A stretch of DNA of 64,000 nucleotides from Zantedeschia hybrid cultivar (lineage: Eukaryota; Streptophyta; Magnoliopsida; Alismatales; Araceae), in NCBI GenBank assembly GCA_030544215.1, contig JARZZO010000011.1, forward strand, positions 1,908,001 through 1,972,000. The letters are read 5' to 3'. This document shows, in pieces, positions 1 through 11,806 of the stretch. The notes under the pieces are model-generated. The model saw nothing but the letters and a program-made list of their open reading frames with translations. It was not told the DNA's origin and searched no databases. How positions within the stretch are numbered: the first letter of the stretch is position 1; each line of letters starts with the position of its first letter. Made by a program: the position numbers and the translations under genes.

Positions 1-1004
1 GCAGAGCCCTTCAAGTATGCAAACGTTACTCTTGAACAAGTTCCTACGTACAAGGACTGGAGAAGCTTCGGTGCAGTGAATCCCGTTAAGAACCAAGGTT
101 CATGCGGTAAGAAGAAGTCTACTTTCTCTCTCTCTCACATATACACACACACACAAGCATTGCACATTCACGTAATCGTTTGATTCATTTAGAATTATAA
201 GAATAGAGAACACTTAAAACACTAAATTAATCTGACTGCGCGCATTCTTATCTTTAAAATTCTCGTAACTGGGGCCAGTAATTTAAATAATTACATTTGT
301 ATTAATCTCAAGGGTCACGTCATATTGTGCACTGCTCTGAGCCAGGATACGTAGGTAGATGTGTGTTCAAAATTAATCTGCGCATGGTGAAATATATATT
401 GGACTGCACACATGCATGAACAGGAAGCTGCTGGGCCTTCGCCACAGTGTCCGCGACGGAATCAATCACGAAGATCTACAGGGGTAGGTTGTGGAATCTC
501 TCGGAACAGCAGCTGGTGGACTGCAGCACTCAGAACTCGGGCTGTAACGGAGGCTGGCCCACCGCAGCCTTCCAGTACATTCAGGAACAGGGCGTCACAA
601 CCGCGCATGCATATCCGTACAAGGGATACGCCACGGGCAGCTGCCAGCCTGCCGCCAACAACCCTGCGGCCAGAATCCGTAGTTACGGTGTGGTGCCCTC
701 CAACAACGAACAGGCGCTCATGTCCGCTGTTGCCAACCAGCCGGTTGCGGTGGCCATCTATGTCGGCCCCGAGTTCCAGCGCTACCGCCAAGGCATCTTC
801 ACAGGGCCATGCAGCGGGCAAATAAATCACGCAGTCGTCCTCGTGGGTTATGGGACGGCCGACGACGGGACCAAGTACTGGATCCTGAGGAATTCCTGGG
901 GGCCTCAGTGGGGCGAGAATGGGTACATGAGGATTCTGAGGGGCTCTGCGGACGCGCGGGGCACCTGCCTTCTCGCTATGTACCCGTCGTACCCCATCGC
1001 CTAA
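1..1004 (+). CDS. Papain-like (C1A) cysteine protease, 3' part
   Basis: This is the C-terminal part of a C1A endopeptidase, a secreted or vacuolar protein-degrading enzyme. Two exons are visible. Exon 1 (1-106) encodes the end of the propeptide and the mature start, including the oxyanion Gln in NQGSCG. The intron runs 107-423 (GTAAGA..CAG, phase 1). Exon 2 (424-1004) encodes SCWAF onward. The catalytic Cys codon is at 429-431, His (INHAV) at 828-830 and Asn (NSWG) at 891-893, so the triad is complete. GCNGGW and the C-terminal YPSYPIA are typical of the family. The signal peptide and most of the propeptide lie left of the window. The C-terminal segment reads GTCLLAMYP where many relatives have a CGIAM-like sequence. 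No frameshift or stop is seen. Family assignment is firm; the subfamily is not resolved. Confidence 0.93.
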
Positions 1005-1136
1005 AAGACATCGAGATTGTGATCGTTGTTATGTCTTCTTCCAGAACAGATCGATCGAGCACCCCGTGCCAGCGTGCATGTGGGGTTTCTCTATTCCACC
1101 CCCCAGCTACGTAAACTTCGTCTGCTTTGATGTTAG

Positions 1137-1142
1137 AATAAA
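1137..1142 (+). terminator. Polyadenylation signal of the cysteine protease gene
   Basis: A canonical AATAAA lies 133 bases after the stop codon in a short T-rich 3' UTR. It is the first such hexamer downstream. The cleavage site is not identifiable. Confidence 0.55.
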
Positions 1143-2241
1143 AAATAGGGGAAACTGTCCTCCTCTTTGTGTGTGTCAGTTTATAATGACTTAAGATGTG
1201 TGTACTCGATCGGTAGTCATGTGATAAATTTGGTGTTACCTTTTAATGAGAGGACAAAGTGCCAAAGTATTACTCTCGCCAGAGATTCATAGGGCGTGTA
1301 CGCATGACATGCACGCATGTGGCCATGCACCCCTAGCTTAGTTTGTGGGTTTCTCTCTTTCCCTCGTGTTCTCTCCTCTCTATCTTTACCTAGAACTTCG
1401 CTGCTTTGATATTAAAAATATAAGAATAATGTTTGTTATATTATGAGTTAGTGTAACAAGTAGAGTTGTTTTGCACGTAAGTGTCATTAGTTCATATAGG
1501 TAAATAATACATGGTTGGATATTTTTTTTTCTGAGTGAACTCGACAAGTATTAAATACGGGTGCAGGCTTTAGACATAACAAATAATATTTGTAATACCT
1601 ACGAATTATTTGTCATATGTAAAAAATATTTATCATCTTTACATATGTATACAGATTTTTTAGCGTGACAATATTTTGTAGGTATGATAAATTCTTCGTA
1701 CATATCACAAATAATATTTGTCATGTCCACAAATTATTTATCATGCTTAAAAGTATATATCATCTCTATACATGTGTGTAAAGATTTAATGATCGTGATA
1801 AATAATTTTTAGACGTGACAAATATTTTATGGGCATGTTCACGAAGTATTTGTCATACTTAACTACATGTATTTGTTATGCTCAGAATCTTATACTCGCA
1901 TTTAATATTTGTCTAATTTATTTATAAAAAAGATTATCCAACTCATGTGCTATCTATCTACGTAGATCAATGACATCTTACATTATAAGATGACTTAACT
2001 TATTATACTTATCCACCGCCGTATAATAAATATTATTTAAAATATAAACCAGAGGAAACACATTTCTCCAAATGATTGTGTCAATTTAATATATAATAAA
2101 GATGTGACTTTAGTGATCATGTGATTTCGCGTGTTGCCTTTGATGAGAGAACAAACTAACAAGTATATACTGTACATAATAAGAGCCTCCCATTTCATCT
2201 ACTGCATATTAGTGCAAACGTATAACTCAAATGCATCGTAA
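1143..2241. other. AT-rich intergenic DNA
   Basis: No coding potential or RNA gene was recognised. It holds a diverged two-copy tandem repeat (listed separately) and ends at the first base of element A's left LTR. Confidence 0.6.
1579..1836. repeat. Two-copy 128-bp AT-rich tandem repeat
   Basis: The word ACAAATAATATTTG begins at 1579 and again at 1707. The following ~120 bases can be aligned (ATTATTTGTCAT/ATTATTTATCAT, ACATATGTATACAG/ACATGTGTGTAAAG). The copies are clearly diverged, so the duplication is old. Confidence 0.6.
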
Positions 2242-2521
2242 CGTAGCCGAAGCTATCACGATCGGATTCTGAAGCTGAAATCCGAAGTTTGGATCCGGAG
2301 CTGGGTCGGATCGGTTCAAAGGCCCGACGAGGATCCGGAAGGCGACGGGGGCGGAGACGCGGTGGAGGATCCGAAGCCGAGGGTCGATCGGTTGGATGTC
2401 GGCTAGCCTTCGGAAGGTGCGGCCGAGGTCTTTCCGGTCGAAGGGCGGCCGGTGCGCAGCCGGGGCACCTCGAGGAGAATCAGCCAGCGGACGGCGTCGA
2501 GACCGGAGGAAGGAGTCCGAG
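2242..2521 (-). repeat. Element A left (3') LTR, first piece
   Basis: It matches 40219-40498 of the right LTR without gaps, with about 14 substitutions; the terminal TG has become CG. It is cut off exactly where element X begins. Its last five bases, CCGAG (2517-2521), are the left target duplication of X. Confidence 0.8.
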
Positions 2522-3913
2522 TGTAACGACCCGCCATCCTATGACCGGAGACCCAGTCACTAAATGGATGTCGGCTCATTAACTGCGGGTTCACACCCGG
2601 ATCTCACAGAACACATCTGGAGGAGTAAGTGCTAAACAAGGCTAAATATGACAATCACATGGACTACAAAGGTAAACGAGTGCGCAGAAAGGAAGATAAC
2701 AATGTCCGTATACAGTCCAACAATAATTACATGTCCAACAAGTTAAATAAGTACAGGCAGAAGGAAAGTACAACAACATCGGGGCATACCCCGGAACAGA
2801 GACAGCTGCTGGTCCGCACACCAAGAAGGCACCACACGCCTCCACACGCCGCGAGGTCCACACCTGAAACCGCAGGGAGTGAGCCACACCAGAATTGGTC
2901 TCAGTAGGGATCATCCGATCCCCCGCCTCCCACTCACACACCCACAAGTGCAATAACAGGAATATATGGCAATTAAGTAAAGCAGTAAACATAGCACTCA
3001 ACTCTGACATGAAACGTACGATAAGCAGTGTAGCAAGAACCATTCTAGCAACTCGAAGAACCCAACACAGAGTCACGTCTCACAGTCAAAGTCCACGAAG
3101 CGACTGAACCACACTGTCGACCGCAGTCAAACGTCGCCTCCCAACACTATCACCACTGCTCACGCCTGTCCACCCCTACAGTGTTCCGGGGCACTGTAGG
3201 GTGAGGCAGTGAGTCAAACTAGGACTAGCTGGAACCAGTGTACCGCCACTGCCAGCTACTTGTGCACACAAGCAATCTAGACTACTGTCCTACCGTCCGG
3301 ATTGCCTCCACGCTAGGCCTCAGCGCTTCAGGAGGGCCCTGAGGACCGGCGAACCCTCGTCAAGCCAAAGCTACAGGAACTACCCACAACCCTAACCTCC
3401 CGGGCTGCGTCAGGCCAAAGGGCTAAGGATACCACTCGTAACCTTGATCAAATGTCACATCAGGCCCAGTGGCTACAGGGGTAAAGCAACTACAACAGTA
3501 CCACAACCAGCTCCACAGTAAGAAACGCGCCGGAAGCTGCCACGACAAACAGGGAAACCTCGACCCGCTGAGGATAAGCAGCAACCCCTCGGATAGCGCA
3601 CCAGCTACTCCGGCCCGACGGGCTCAAGGTGGTTCTGCTTCCCTCAGCTAAAGGTAAACCACAACATGTACCCCTTCTCCCACCGGTACGGCACAATGCC
3701 TCACAGACACCATGACCCTGTCCCCATCGGTCCATGGTGACAAACGTAAACCACGGTTGTTCCAACCCACAATCGCATAAACATATACACACATATAACA
3801 TGATGTAATTCCATTCACGCAGAAGTCCTCAGTCTCAGTGTACAACGTGAAACATGCATTTGAGTCGCCCCACAGTGAAAACACATGATAAAACCAGGAT
3901 TACACAGTTCTGT

Positions 3914-4050
3914 CTTGAATCGCGTCGACCGAGGTCGACGCCATTCAAGCCCCTCAGACAGGTTCATTTAACAGCTAGATTATTCCTTGAAACGCGTCGT
4001 CATAGGGAGTCACCTATTTGAAACGCGTCCAGGTTTACAGACGCCATTCA
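3914..4050. repeat. GCGTC/GACGC palindromes in the left half of element X (3 copies)
   Basis: The copies are at 3914-3949, 3986-4020 (right arm decayed) and 4017-4050. The first has 17-bp arms with one mismatch around a 2-base centre. Consensus and full distribution are given in the findings. Confidence 0.85.
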
Positions 4051-4087
4051 CACCGAAATTCCATATTTATAGACCCTCACTCGGGGT

Positions 4088-4639
4088 GATTTTAGGGTTT
4101 TTCAGCCCTGTTTGAAGCCTGTTTTGGGCGGCGCCGCCGCCGCCGCCGGCCGCGAGGGTGGCCGGAATTCGCAGAGGGATGTCACCACTTCCATTTCCCC
4201 CACCGGTGGTTGCCGGACGGCGACTCCTTCGCCGCCGGTGAACCTCCAAAGTCGGAGATTTGTGCAGTTTCGCAGATTTCAGCTTTTTCCACAATCCTTT
4301 TCAACTCTTGAAAATTATGGGAAGAAAAGCTCCACCGGCCGCCATGGAAATTTTTCGGGGATGGCGAGGGGTAGCTGGTCATACCAGCAAACCCACAGAG
4401 ATGGTCCAACCATCATTAATCCCCTTTTGAAGCCCACAAATCCGGTTCTTCATCACCATGAAGAACGCGATGAAACCCCAAAAAAATTTCGTTTTTCGCA
4501 CAGAAAAATTAAATTCGAAATTCTAAGTTCATCCCATGAACAATATCTATGAAGAAAAATGAATTCATGCATGAAATAATTTAGAATAATAATTTTATCG
4601 TTCCGGAGCGGATCAGAGCGGAACCTGGCTCTGATACCA
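4088..4639 (-). repeat. Extra copy of the Copia C leader and primer-binding site
   Basis: It matches 31649-32200 almost perfectly, including the 18-base primer site at 4622-4639. It lies outside the 3' LTR, where host DNA would be expected. Small ORFs here recur identically in the other copy and do not look like genes. Confidence 0.85.
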
Positions 4640-6227
4640 CAGTTGGGATCCGGGCGGGACGCGAAGAACGCAGCGGAAACGAAGAACAAAAATTAAACCC
4701 GCCCGATGCCCGCTGATCCGATTCGGAACGAAAAACGCAAACCGAAAACTACGAGAAGTAATCCGATTACCGTGCGCGGAGTCGAATCCGCATCCGTCTC
4801 GGTTCCGTCGAGGTGATGTCGCAAGCCGCACAAGCGTCCGGCCTCCAGCGGTATCCACGCGATCCTCCGCGGTGGTTCGTCCTCGATCCCTCGTCCGTTT
4901 CAGCTCGCTCGCTGAAGATCCGTCGCCGCAACGATTGCGGAAATCCCGCCGACGGGAATTCCCGACTTTCGGGAATCATACGCGGCGGAGACGGAAGCTG
5001 TTCTGGCGCGCCGAACGGGACGCCCAGAGGTGGAGAGAGAAAGGGGGGGTGACGGCCAGTAAGAGAAATCCTGGAGCTTGGCCCAGGGTTTCTCAACAGC
5101 GTGTATATATATTAAGTCGGCGCGACTTTTCACAAAAGTCCCCGAGTTAATATAAATCCCACTTATGTACCACCGACTGAGAATCTTATTGCGTGTGACC
5201 CTCTAGGCCCATTTACCAGTCCGGTTTTCAGCCCGTTAAGTCCAATAACTAGTTATTGACTTATAGTAATTAATTAATATCTAGATATTAACTAATTACT
5301 TAACCGAATTGACATCGCATGTGAATTTGGTCGGACTTCTGATCAAGTTGGGTGCCAAGCAACACCGCATGATCCCGGAAGGTAATGGGGTTCAGCAACC
5401 CACTCATGGAACCTGTCCGTCCACAGTTACCACGTGGCTATAATCCTTCGTTCGCACAATGCTCTCGAGTTAACCTAGGGTATGGTCAACTGTCAAACCC
5501 TAGATGGTCAACTCACTTGAATCAGACTCCGCTGTACAATATCCGAAAACCACTTTTCAGATATTGTTTCTGCTCTGGCCAGAGACTCCTGCGGATCTAC
5601 TCTAGAGCATTCTCTCTCCAGTTACCTGAGAGCGAACGATCCTCTATTGAACACACAATCACCTTCGAAAGTCTTCCGCTGGACCCGATCCTTGACTATT
5701 AGAGATCCCGTGGATAGGGATTCGTAGGTCAAGGTCAAAGTCCAGAAGTCCACCGACAAGGTGTCTTTGGTGTCTCAAGTCCAAGGATCAACCACGCCAC
5801 TGTGACGATGAATCAAGCCGATTGACAGTCAGGTAAATTACCATTCGGCGATTCATGTCGGATCAGTTCAGTGAACTCATTCTCCAATGAGCACCTACAG
5901 GTTTACCATTGTGTCTCCACACTAGTAACTAACGAGATCAGTCACCCTCATCATATGAGCTGGAATAACCTGTACTAGTCTAACCGGATGTTTGATGTCC
6001 TTCTCAAACATCCTACGACTAGGAACAATTGAGAATATGTGTTTATAAGTCATTAGTCTCATTATTATGATCTCATCATAATCTGACGACTATTGCACAT
6101 ATTCATGGACTTCATTATGCGTAAATATAAATATGCCAATCTACATAATGAATTTAATGCCATTTATTAGTGAACCAGATTGAAATAGATGCCTTATGAT
6201 TGGCTTAGAGGACATCTATATCCATCA
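4640..6227 (-). repeat. Copia C 3' LTR
   Basis: It runs from beside the primer-site copy to CCATCA (TGATGG on the sense strand), about 1588 bp. The exact inner end may be 4644, where TGGGATCC would give a TG..CA pair. It contains dense short inverted repeats, for example 5536-5567 and 5876-5891. Confidence 0.85.
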
Positions 6228-6240
6228 ATCTCCCACTTGG
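6228..6240 (-). promoter_or_regulatory. Copia C polypurine tract
   Basis: On the - strand this reads CCAAGTGGGAGAT directly before the LTR start TGATGG. This is the usual plus-strand primer arrangement of plant Copia elements. Confidence 0.8.
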
Positions 6241-7558
6241 ACTCAAGCCAATCACTTTCGCATTTGATCTCCATCAAATCTAGGTGATGCTCACAGAAAG
6301 TCTGTGACTAAGACTTGGTCAGGGATCTGCTAAATTATCTACAGATGGAATATTTCCATTACGTTATTTCCTCTTAATCCTTTGTCTTTGGACCTGTGAA
6401 AGAGCCTCAGAATGTTCTGTAACTTCTGAAGAGACCATGGCTCGATCATACAACTGATTGCTCCCACTGTTGTCCTACAACGATAGGATGGTATCAGAGA
6501 CCTTTTAGAACTACATCTAGTTTAGGGATGAACCTTTTCATCCATACTGTTCCAATAACAGTATCACTTGTTTATGTCGTCACCTTAATATCGAGTTCTG
6601 GATTAGAACCATTCCAATCCATTCCTTTCTACTAGAAGGTTGAATCCATTATTTGACTTAAAATTTGAGTCAGTGTGACCTCATAGTTTCAAATCATTCT
6701 CTCCATATAAGCGAATGCATCCTTAACACTACTCAAGCGCTTAATGATGCAATTCACTCATGTATCCTTTAAGGAACCTTTTCTTTAAAGGAATAAATTC
6801 CATATCTCAACAATTGAGACTTGTCATGAAATTTATGCCAAACAACTTGACATACAGGTCAGTATAATATCCCCACCAATCTATCTTAATAGATTCGTAT
6901 TTCCAATACGTGGGATATTATAACTAAATCCATTATGGAGGAAAACATGGTTAACAATGCTTTCACTAATAGTAACATCCTGAAGTCATTCTTAATGACT
7001 TTGATGTTATTATCATAAAGCATTAATAAAGCGACTGTACTCCCACTGTCCTTTCTGAACACACACAATCCGTGATCATTCTTAATGATCACATAATATT
7101 TGACAATTAAGTCAAAAACTCTTATTACAACTTAGGAAGTTTCAGTTTGATTCAAAATAATTTTGAAACCATAACTTGCTTCCTGGACATTCTAAAAGCT
7201 TTAAAGGTGTATCATATACATCTTTACCTCAATCACATTGAGTGGATGCTTTTAATATCCAACTGTCATCATCTCATGATAGGCAGTATTGACAAGTAGA
7301 ACTCTAATAAACTTATCAATCTCAAAGTTGTAATGACAGAGAGCATCATTATCATAGATTTTAGATCATAATCTATTTTGAGCTCCTCTCATCTTGCTAA
7401 ATCAGATATGTCAAACATATCCTTTTAGTCACTGAGAGAATCTCAAAAAAATCTATGAAGCTCTCTGATGTGTGATGAGTGGTTCCAAACAACTAAAGAT
7501 TATCTAATAATCTTATGTTAACTTGTGAATCTAGAACATCTTCTAATTTTATCAGCTC
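6241..7558 (-). pseudogene. Decayed Copia C pol (reverse transcriptase/RNase H part), rewritten as short hairpins
   Basis: The only readable coding trace is 7092-6886 on the - strand, with residues such as CVFRKDSGSTVALLMLYDNN and SHVLEIRIY. These correspond to the Copia RT block around the catalytic YVDD and the following YILGIRIY. The catalytic box is destroyed (YDNN). The remainder has no usable frame. The sequence is a chain of short perfect inverted repeats, detailed in the findings. The region ends at the CCACT target duplication of element T. Confidence 0.65.
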
Positions 7559-7563
7559 CCACT

Positions 7564-8898
7564 TGTAGGTGCTGAAAATTGCTTGTGTGATTTAATGTGA
7601 AAAACTATGTTGTTTAGGTGTAAAATAACCTATTAAAAAAATGCAACTAAGGTGCAGTGATCGCCAGAAACTTTTAACTAAAAAGTTTCAAAAGAGTTGT
7701 GATCGCTTACCTGTTCAAACGCGGAAGATTGAATCCTTGGTTCCCCTCCTTCAGCCGGCCGAAGAAAGAGAGCCTCTTTGTTCTTTCGTTCTTGCTGTTG
7801 GATGTTGAGGATCGTCCAGAAATTCTCCTGGATTGGTGTTTAATTTCCCTCTTTTTGGTTTCTTGTTGTTGTTGTTGAGTGCAGCAGAGACAGAGAAACA
7901 AAGAAAGTAAAGGAGAAATAATGATGAGAATCTAAATAGAAATAATATCAAAGCTAATGATGTTAATGAACATGCTTAAAACAGCAACTCACTTGTTTTA
8001 AATGGCTTTAAAACCCCTTTTAAAACAGATTTTGGAAAATTAATGATGTGATGTGTGTTGCATGAAGTGAATATGAGAGAATGAAGCTAATGAATGAAGA
8101 TGAAATTCAGATATGAAAAACTTATGCCCAGTCCAGTTGGTTGAAGCTTTGAAGAGATGAAGATCTTGAAGAAGGATGCCGACTTCTGGAAATGACAGCG
8201 CTCCGGCGTTCCGACGTGGTTGCTTCGATCTTCAAATTGCTATAACGCTGTGGCTCAATAATTCTCTCTCTCCTTCTTTTTTTTTTTAACTCTTGAGATG
8301 CAAGGTATTTATAGGCATTTTATGCGTTCGCGATTAACATAGAAAAATCTAAGATTTATCTACCTTAATCGACAGATAATTACTGATTAATTCATCTTTA
8401 TCTGTAATTATCTAAAACGCGTCCACCTTGGTCGACGCCTTTCAGATTTAATTAAGATAAGGATAAATATCCGGGAAAACTTATCTTTATCTTTATTAGC
8501 TAAAACGCGTCCACATTTGTAGACGTCTTTTACACTAATTAAGATAAGGATAAACATCCGGAAGAGAAGTTAAAACAGCCTAGGAAACCTAAAACGCGTC
8601 GACCTTTACAGACGCTTTTTAGCTAACAAATCAATTAATTAAAATTCAAATTTAAACGGTAAAATAGGAATAAACTTTAAATGGCGTCCACATGGGTCGA
8701 CGCCTTTTAGGATTCTTCATATTTTAACTAAAATTTGAGCTAAAATCAATTTAATTGATTAACTTAAATATGTCTGTTAAACCCGACACTCAAAAATATC
8801 AATAAAAATTAATCAATGATTAAACATCAGACCATTCTGAGGCATTATTATATGATATAAAATTTACTCAAAATGACGTCAAAATTAGCGTGTCTACA
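7564..8898 (-). repeat. Element T 3' LTR
   Basis: It is the partner of 26359-27693 at a constant offset of 18795. It contains four GCGTC/GACGC palindromes at about 8412-8443, 8501-8532, 8590-8621 and 8678-8710. Small ORFs near 7707-7951 recur in the other LTR and are not considered genes. Confidence 0.95.
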
Positions 8899-8987
8899 GC
8901 TGCCTCACCTTGGCATCGTCTTTGCAAGGGAGTGAAATGAAATGGAATGTACTGAAAAGGTGATGCCAAGGTGTGATGAGACACGCT
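8887..8987. promoter_or_regulatory. Two-part palindrome across the T polypurine tract and 3' LTR edge
   Basis: AGCGTGTCT (8887-8895) pairs with AGACACGCT (8979-8987). Inside it, CACCTTGGCATC (8906-8917) pairs with GATGCCAAGGTG (8962-8973). Both stems are perfect. The LTR edge at 8898/8899 and the purine-rich AAGGTGAGGCAGC (- strand) fall in one arm. Confidence 0.8.
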
Positions 8988-9948
8988 CTTAACATCACAT
9001 GATAGGAATTTTTCTCGAAATTATCAATGAAGATAGCTCAATGAGATCAATGGAATTAATCCTGTCTGGATGAAGTAGACAAGGAAATAAAATAAGGTCG
9101 ATCAATCTCCTCGGAGTGGGAAGTACCCCAGGTCATAGACACTGTAGGTTTCATCATGGGGAGCGTTTGCCAGCCAATGTGGACGTGCTGCAGCCATGAT
9201 GGATCTTAAAAAGAAAACAAGAAATATTGGATAAAGAATCCAATCAAGGATAGAATTCCAAGGATATCTTCAAGCGAACCTCAAAGATAATCAAGATACT
9301 CAATTCAGAATGGAATATTTCATATCATGTTTTGAGATTGTTTGATTAATGGTCTGAAACTTAATCAACAATTAATTCTTATCACAATGATTTCAAAGTC
9401 CTACATGATGCATGCTGGGCTAAAAGAAAAATATAAAGTCAAATAAAATATAAATTAATCAAGGATAATATTGTTAAATTGTCATTAATGAGTCAAGATA
9501 CCAATTCTTGTAATCCAGTGCTAAGCCGAAGCTCGTTTATCCACGCACCGTTTCACAAAAGTGGAACCATCGTCCTCACTGATTAACAATCAACGGCCTA
9601 TCCGTGCGATTAAGAATCCTCTGGAATTATCACTGTTTTTGTTGTAGGGGAACTCAAATTCCAGTTTCATCAAAACACACAAGGTCCTTGATATACTCTA
9701 ATAAATATTTAACATATAGTAATGCGAATGCAAAAATTAACTACATGGAATATAGTACAAGGGTAGAAATAACCGTCTTTTTAGCCACGGTCAGGACTTC
9801 TTGACTCCCACAGTAGGATCTTCTTGATATTTTCCAGCTTTACAATCATTTCTTTGAATTTCCTGCAATCAAAATTGTTAATAATTCCAAACAAATATTC
9901 AATTTAAACATCCAAAACATGGAATTTCGGGTAAATCATATAAAGAGC
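8899..9948. other. Element T spacer between polypurine tract and antisense gene 1
   Basis: No convincing ORF is present. It begins with the polypurine tract, is AT-rich, and shows no recognisable element beyond the palindrome listed above. Confidence 0.5.
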
Positions 9949-10017
9949 TGAAACGCGTCGTGTCGCGAAGACGCCATTCAACTCTAAAACGCGTCGCTTG
10001 TCCTCGACGCCTTTTAC
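9949..10017. repeat. Two GCGTC/GACGC palindromes upstream of antisense gene 1
   Basis: The copies are at 9949-9980 and 9985-10017, in tandem. The nearer one ends about 100 bases before the TATA box of the antisense gene. Confidence 0.85.
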
Positions 10018-10120
10018 TCACAGAAACAGGTTTCTGCTTGTTCTCTACTCGAATTCCAACTCTATCAATGCACATCCCTTTTCCAATCCGGAAAAGTCTT
10101 CCTAGGATCGCAATGTTGTC

Positions 10121-10128
10121 TATAAAAA
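10121..10128 (+). promoter_or_regulatory. TATA box of antisense gene 1 in element T
   Basis: TATAAAAA lies in a GC-richer context. There is no ATG between the expected start of transcription (about 10150) and the gene's ATG at 10272. Its position fits a plant RNA polymerase II core promoter on the + strand, opposite to gag-pol. Confidence 0.6.
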
Positions 10129-10271
10129 CACCCTTAGGTCGTTCCCAAACAATCCCACTACAATCCAAAGATCAAGAGTTGAGTTTTCTTCAAGGTTTCT
10201 TCAAAGTTCCAAGGTTTCCAAGGTTTCCTAGCTTCAAGAAGGAGGAACTCCGAAAAAGTTCAAGCAAGAAG

Positions 10272-11637
10272 ATGAAGAGGTCTTTGGAGCAGTTTTCTAA
10301 GGTGGAGAATCATCTCAATGGTAGAAATCCCAATCTCCAAGTAAGCTCAATCAACTTCTTTCTCAATTCTCTTCATGTTCTTCATGTTCTTCGCGTTCTT
10401 CATCATGTTCTTCGTCTTTTCTTTTGGTTTTCAGAACTATCCCATGTTTCCTGGCCCAAGGAAGTTTACTTCCTTACCTTGGATCCGTAAACTTGCAAAA
10501 AGCATCAAGCTTTCCATGCAAGTATTCATATCCAAGTGGAATCTTCAAGGTCTTGTAGTGCTTGCCAAGCATTACAAGAGTGTGAACGTAGATTGGGCGG
10601 CTATGGGTGCCTTGATCGAGTGGTGGCATCCTCAAACTCATACGTTCTTCTTCCAAGACTTCGAGTGCACGATTCTTCTAGAGGAGGCGGAGCTTCTTTT
10701 AGGTCTCCCAAAGACCAAAGAGAACAAAGAGAAGATAGCTTTGATGAAGGAGAGAATTACCGGTCAACAATTGTTGACATCTATTATGAAAGATCCTTCA
10801 GAAGCTAAAGGATGTCTTACCAAAAAGGGGATCAATCTCACCAAGCTAGCCGAGTGGACGCTGTATGAAATTGATGATTTAAGAGAGGATGAAGCGGAGG
10901 ATGTAACAAAAGCTTTAGTTACATGCCTAGCCGGTGCCTTGTTCTTCTCTGCGCAGGATAACATCTTAGAAGATGACTAAGTTAGTGCCATATGCGCAAT
11001 CTTCGAAGGTAAATCCATTAGCACTGCACTCTTAGCATATCTTTATAGTGGGCTCTCTGCAGCGTCCGTGGGCCGTCCTCCTTATGGATGCATGCTACTC
11101 TTCGCCTTATGGGTTGAACTTCACTTCAAGTTTGAGCATAGCAAGAAAAGACCTTTGAATCCATCTCAGATTTACTTGAATAGCCCAATTCATTGCATAG
11201 CTAATATTGTAAAGTTCAATGAGCATATGGTTAACAAGGTTCCAAAGCTCAAGACCCGAGCCGATTGGAGAGAGTATTTAAAGCTCATGACGTCTGACAT
11301 ATTCGACTCGTCTCCACTTGTTCTGGTTGGAAAACCTGTGTGGGTGCGCTGTGCAGCAGGAGCAGACTTTAAGTTGATTGGAGCCACCGAATTTGTGCTG
11401 TACAATCCACATCGGTGCCTTACTCAACTTAGCTTGGGCCGTCGTGAATTCCCCGAGTTCTCTCCCACACTTCCGATCAAGAAGCGCGACTTGGAATCGG
11501 ACGAAGACTATGAAGCCATACAAATCATTACCACTCTATGGAATCTTGGCTTCAGTTACCGTGTAAGATCCTCTAAGGATAGAGATAAAGGATTGAAATT
11601 TCCTTATCTTAAAGGTCTTCATGAAATCCTTCCTTAA
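10272..11637 (+). pseudogene. Antisense gene 1 of element T: DUF7745-like protein, spliced, one nonsense codon
   Basis: Exon 1 is 10272-10340 (23 codons). The intron is 10341-10434 (GTAAGC..TTTTCAG, phase 0) and exon 2 is 10435-11637. The product would be about 420 residues. The segment WHPQTHTFFFQDFECTI followed by LLLGLP matches the conserved start of the DUF7745/plant mobile domain type found in plant retroelements. A single in-frame TAA at 10978-10980 separates two halves that read on without frameshift: ..NILEDD before it and VSAICAIFEGK after it. All other codons are open, so either this copy is newly dead or the two parts act separately. The start was chosen as the first ATG after the TATA box. 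Function is unknown; AATAAA signals follow at 11667 and 11684. Confidence 0.72.
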
Positions 11638-11666
11638 ATGTCCTCTTTCTCTTTTTTATATGATGT

Positions 11667-11689
11667 AATAAAGAATTTAAATGAATAAA
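11667..11689 (+). terminator. Polyadenylation signals of antisense gene 1
   Basis: There are two AATAAA hexamers, at 11667-11672 and 11684-11689, starting 30 bases after the stop codon at 11635-11637. Confidence 0.55.
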
Positions 11690-11806
11690 GAGTGATTTTC
11701 CATATCTTGGAATCTTTCCCCAACTTTCTGTGATGTGCACATGATTTTTCCTTTAGGGAAAACTTGATTTTTCCTGAAAATTCAACAGTTCGGATTCTGT
11801 AAAAAT

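Noticed and set aside
4112..5702. Several ORFs of 75-146 codons repeated exactly at 31646-33263
   Set aside because: They are conserved only because the Copia LTR+leader block is duplicated; they overlap each other on both strands and have no recognisable domain.
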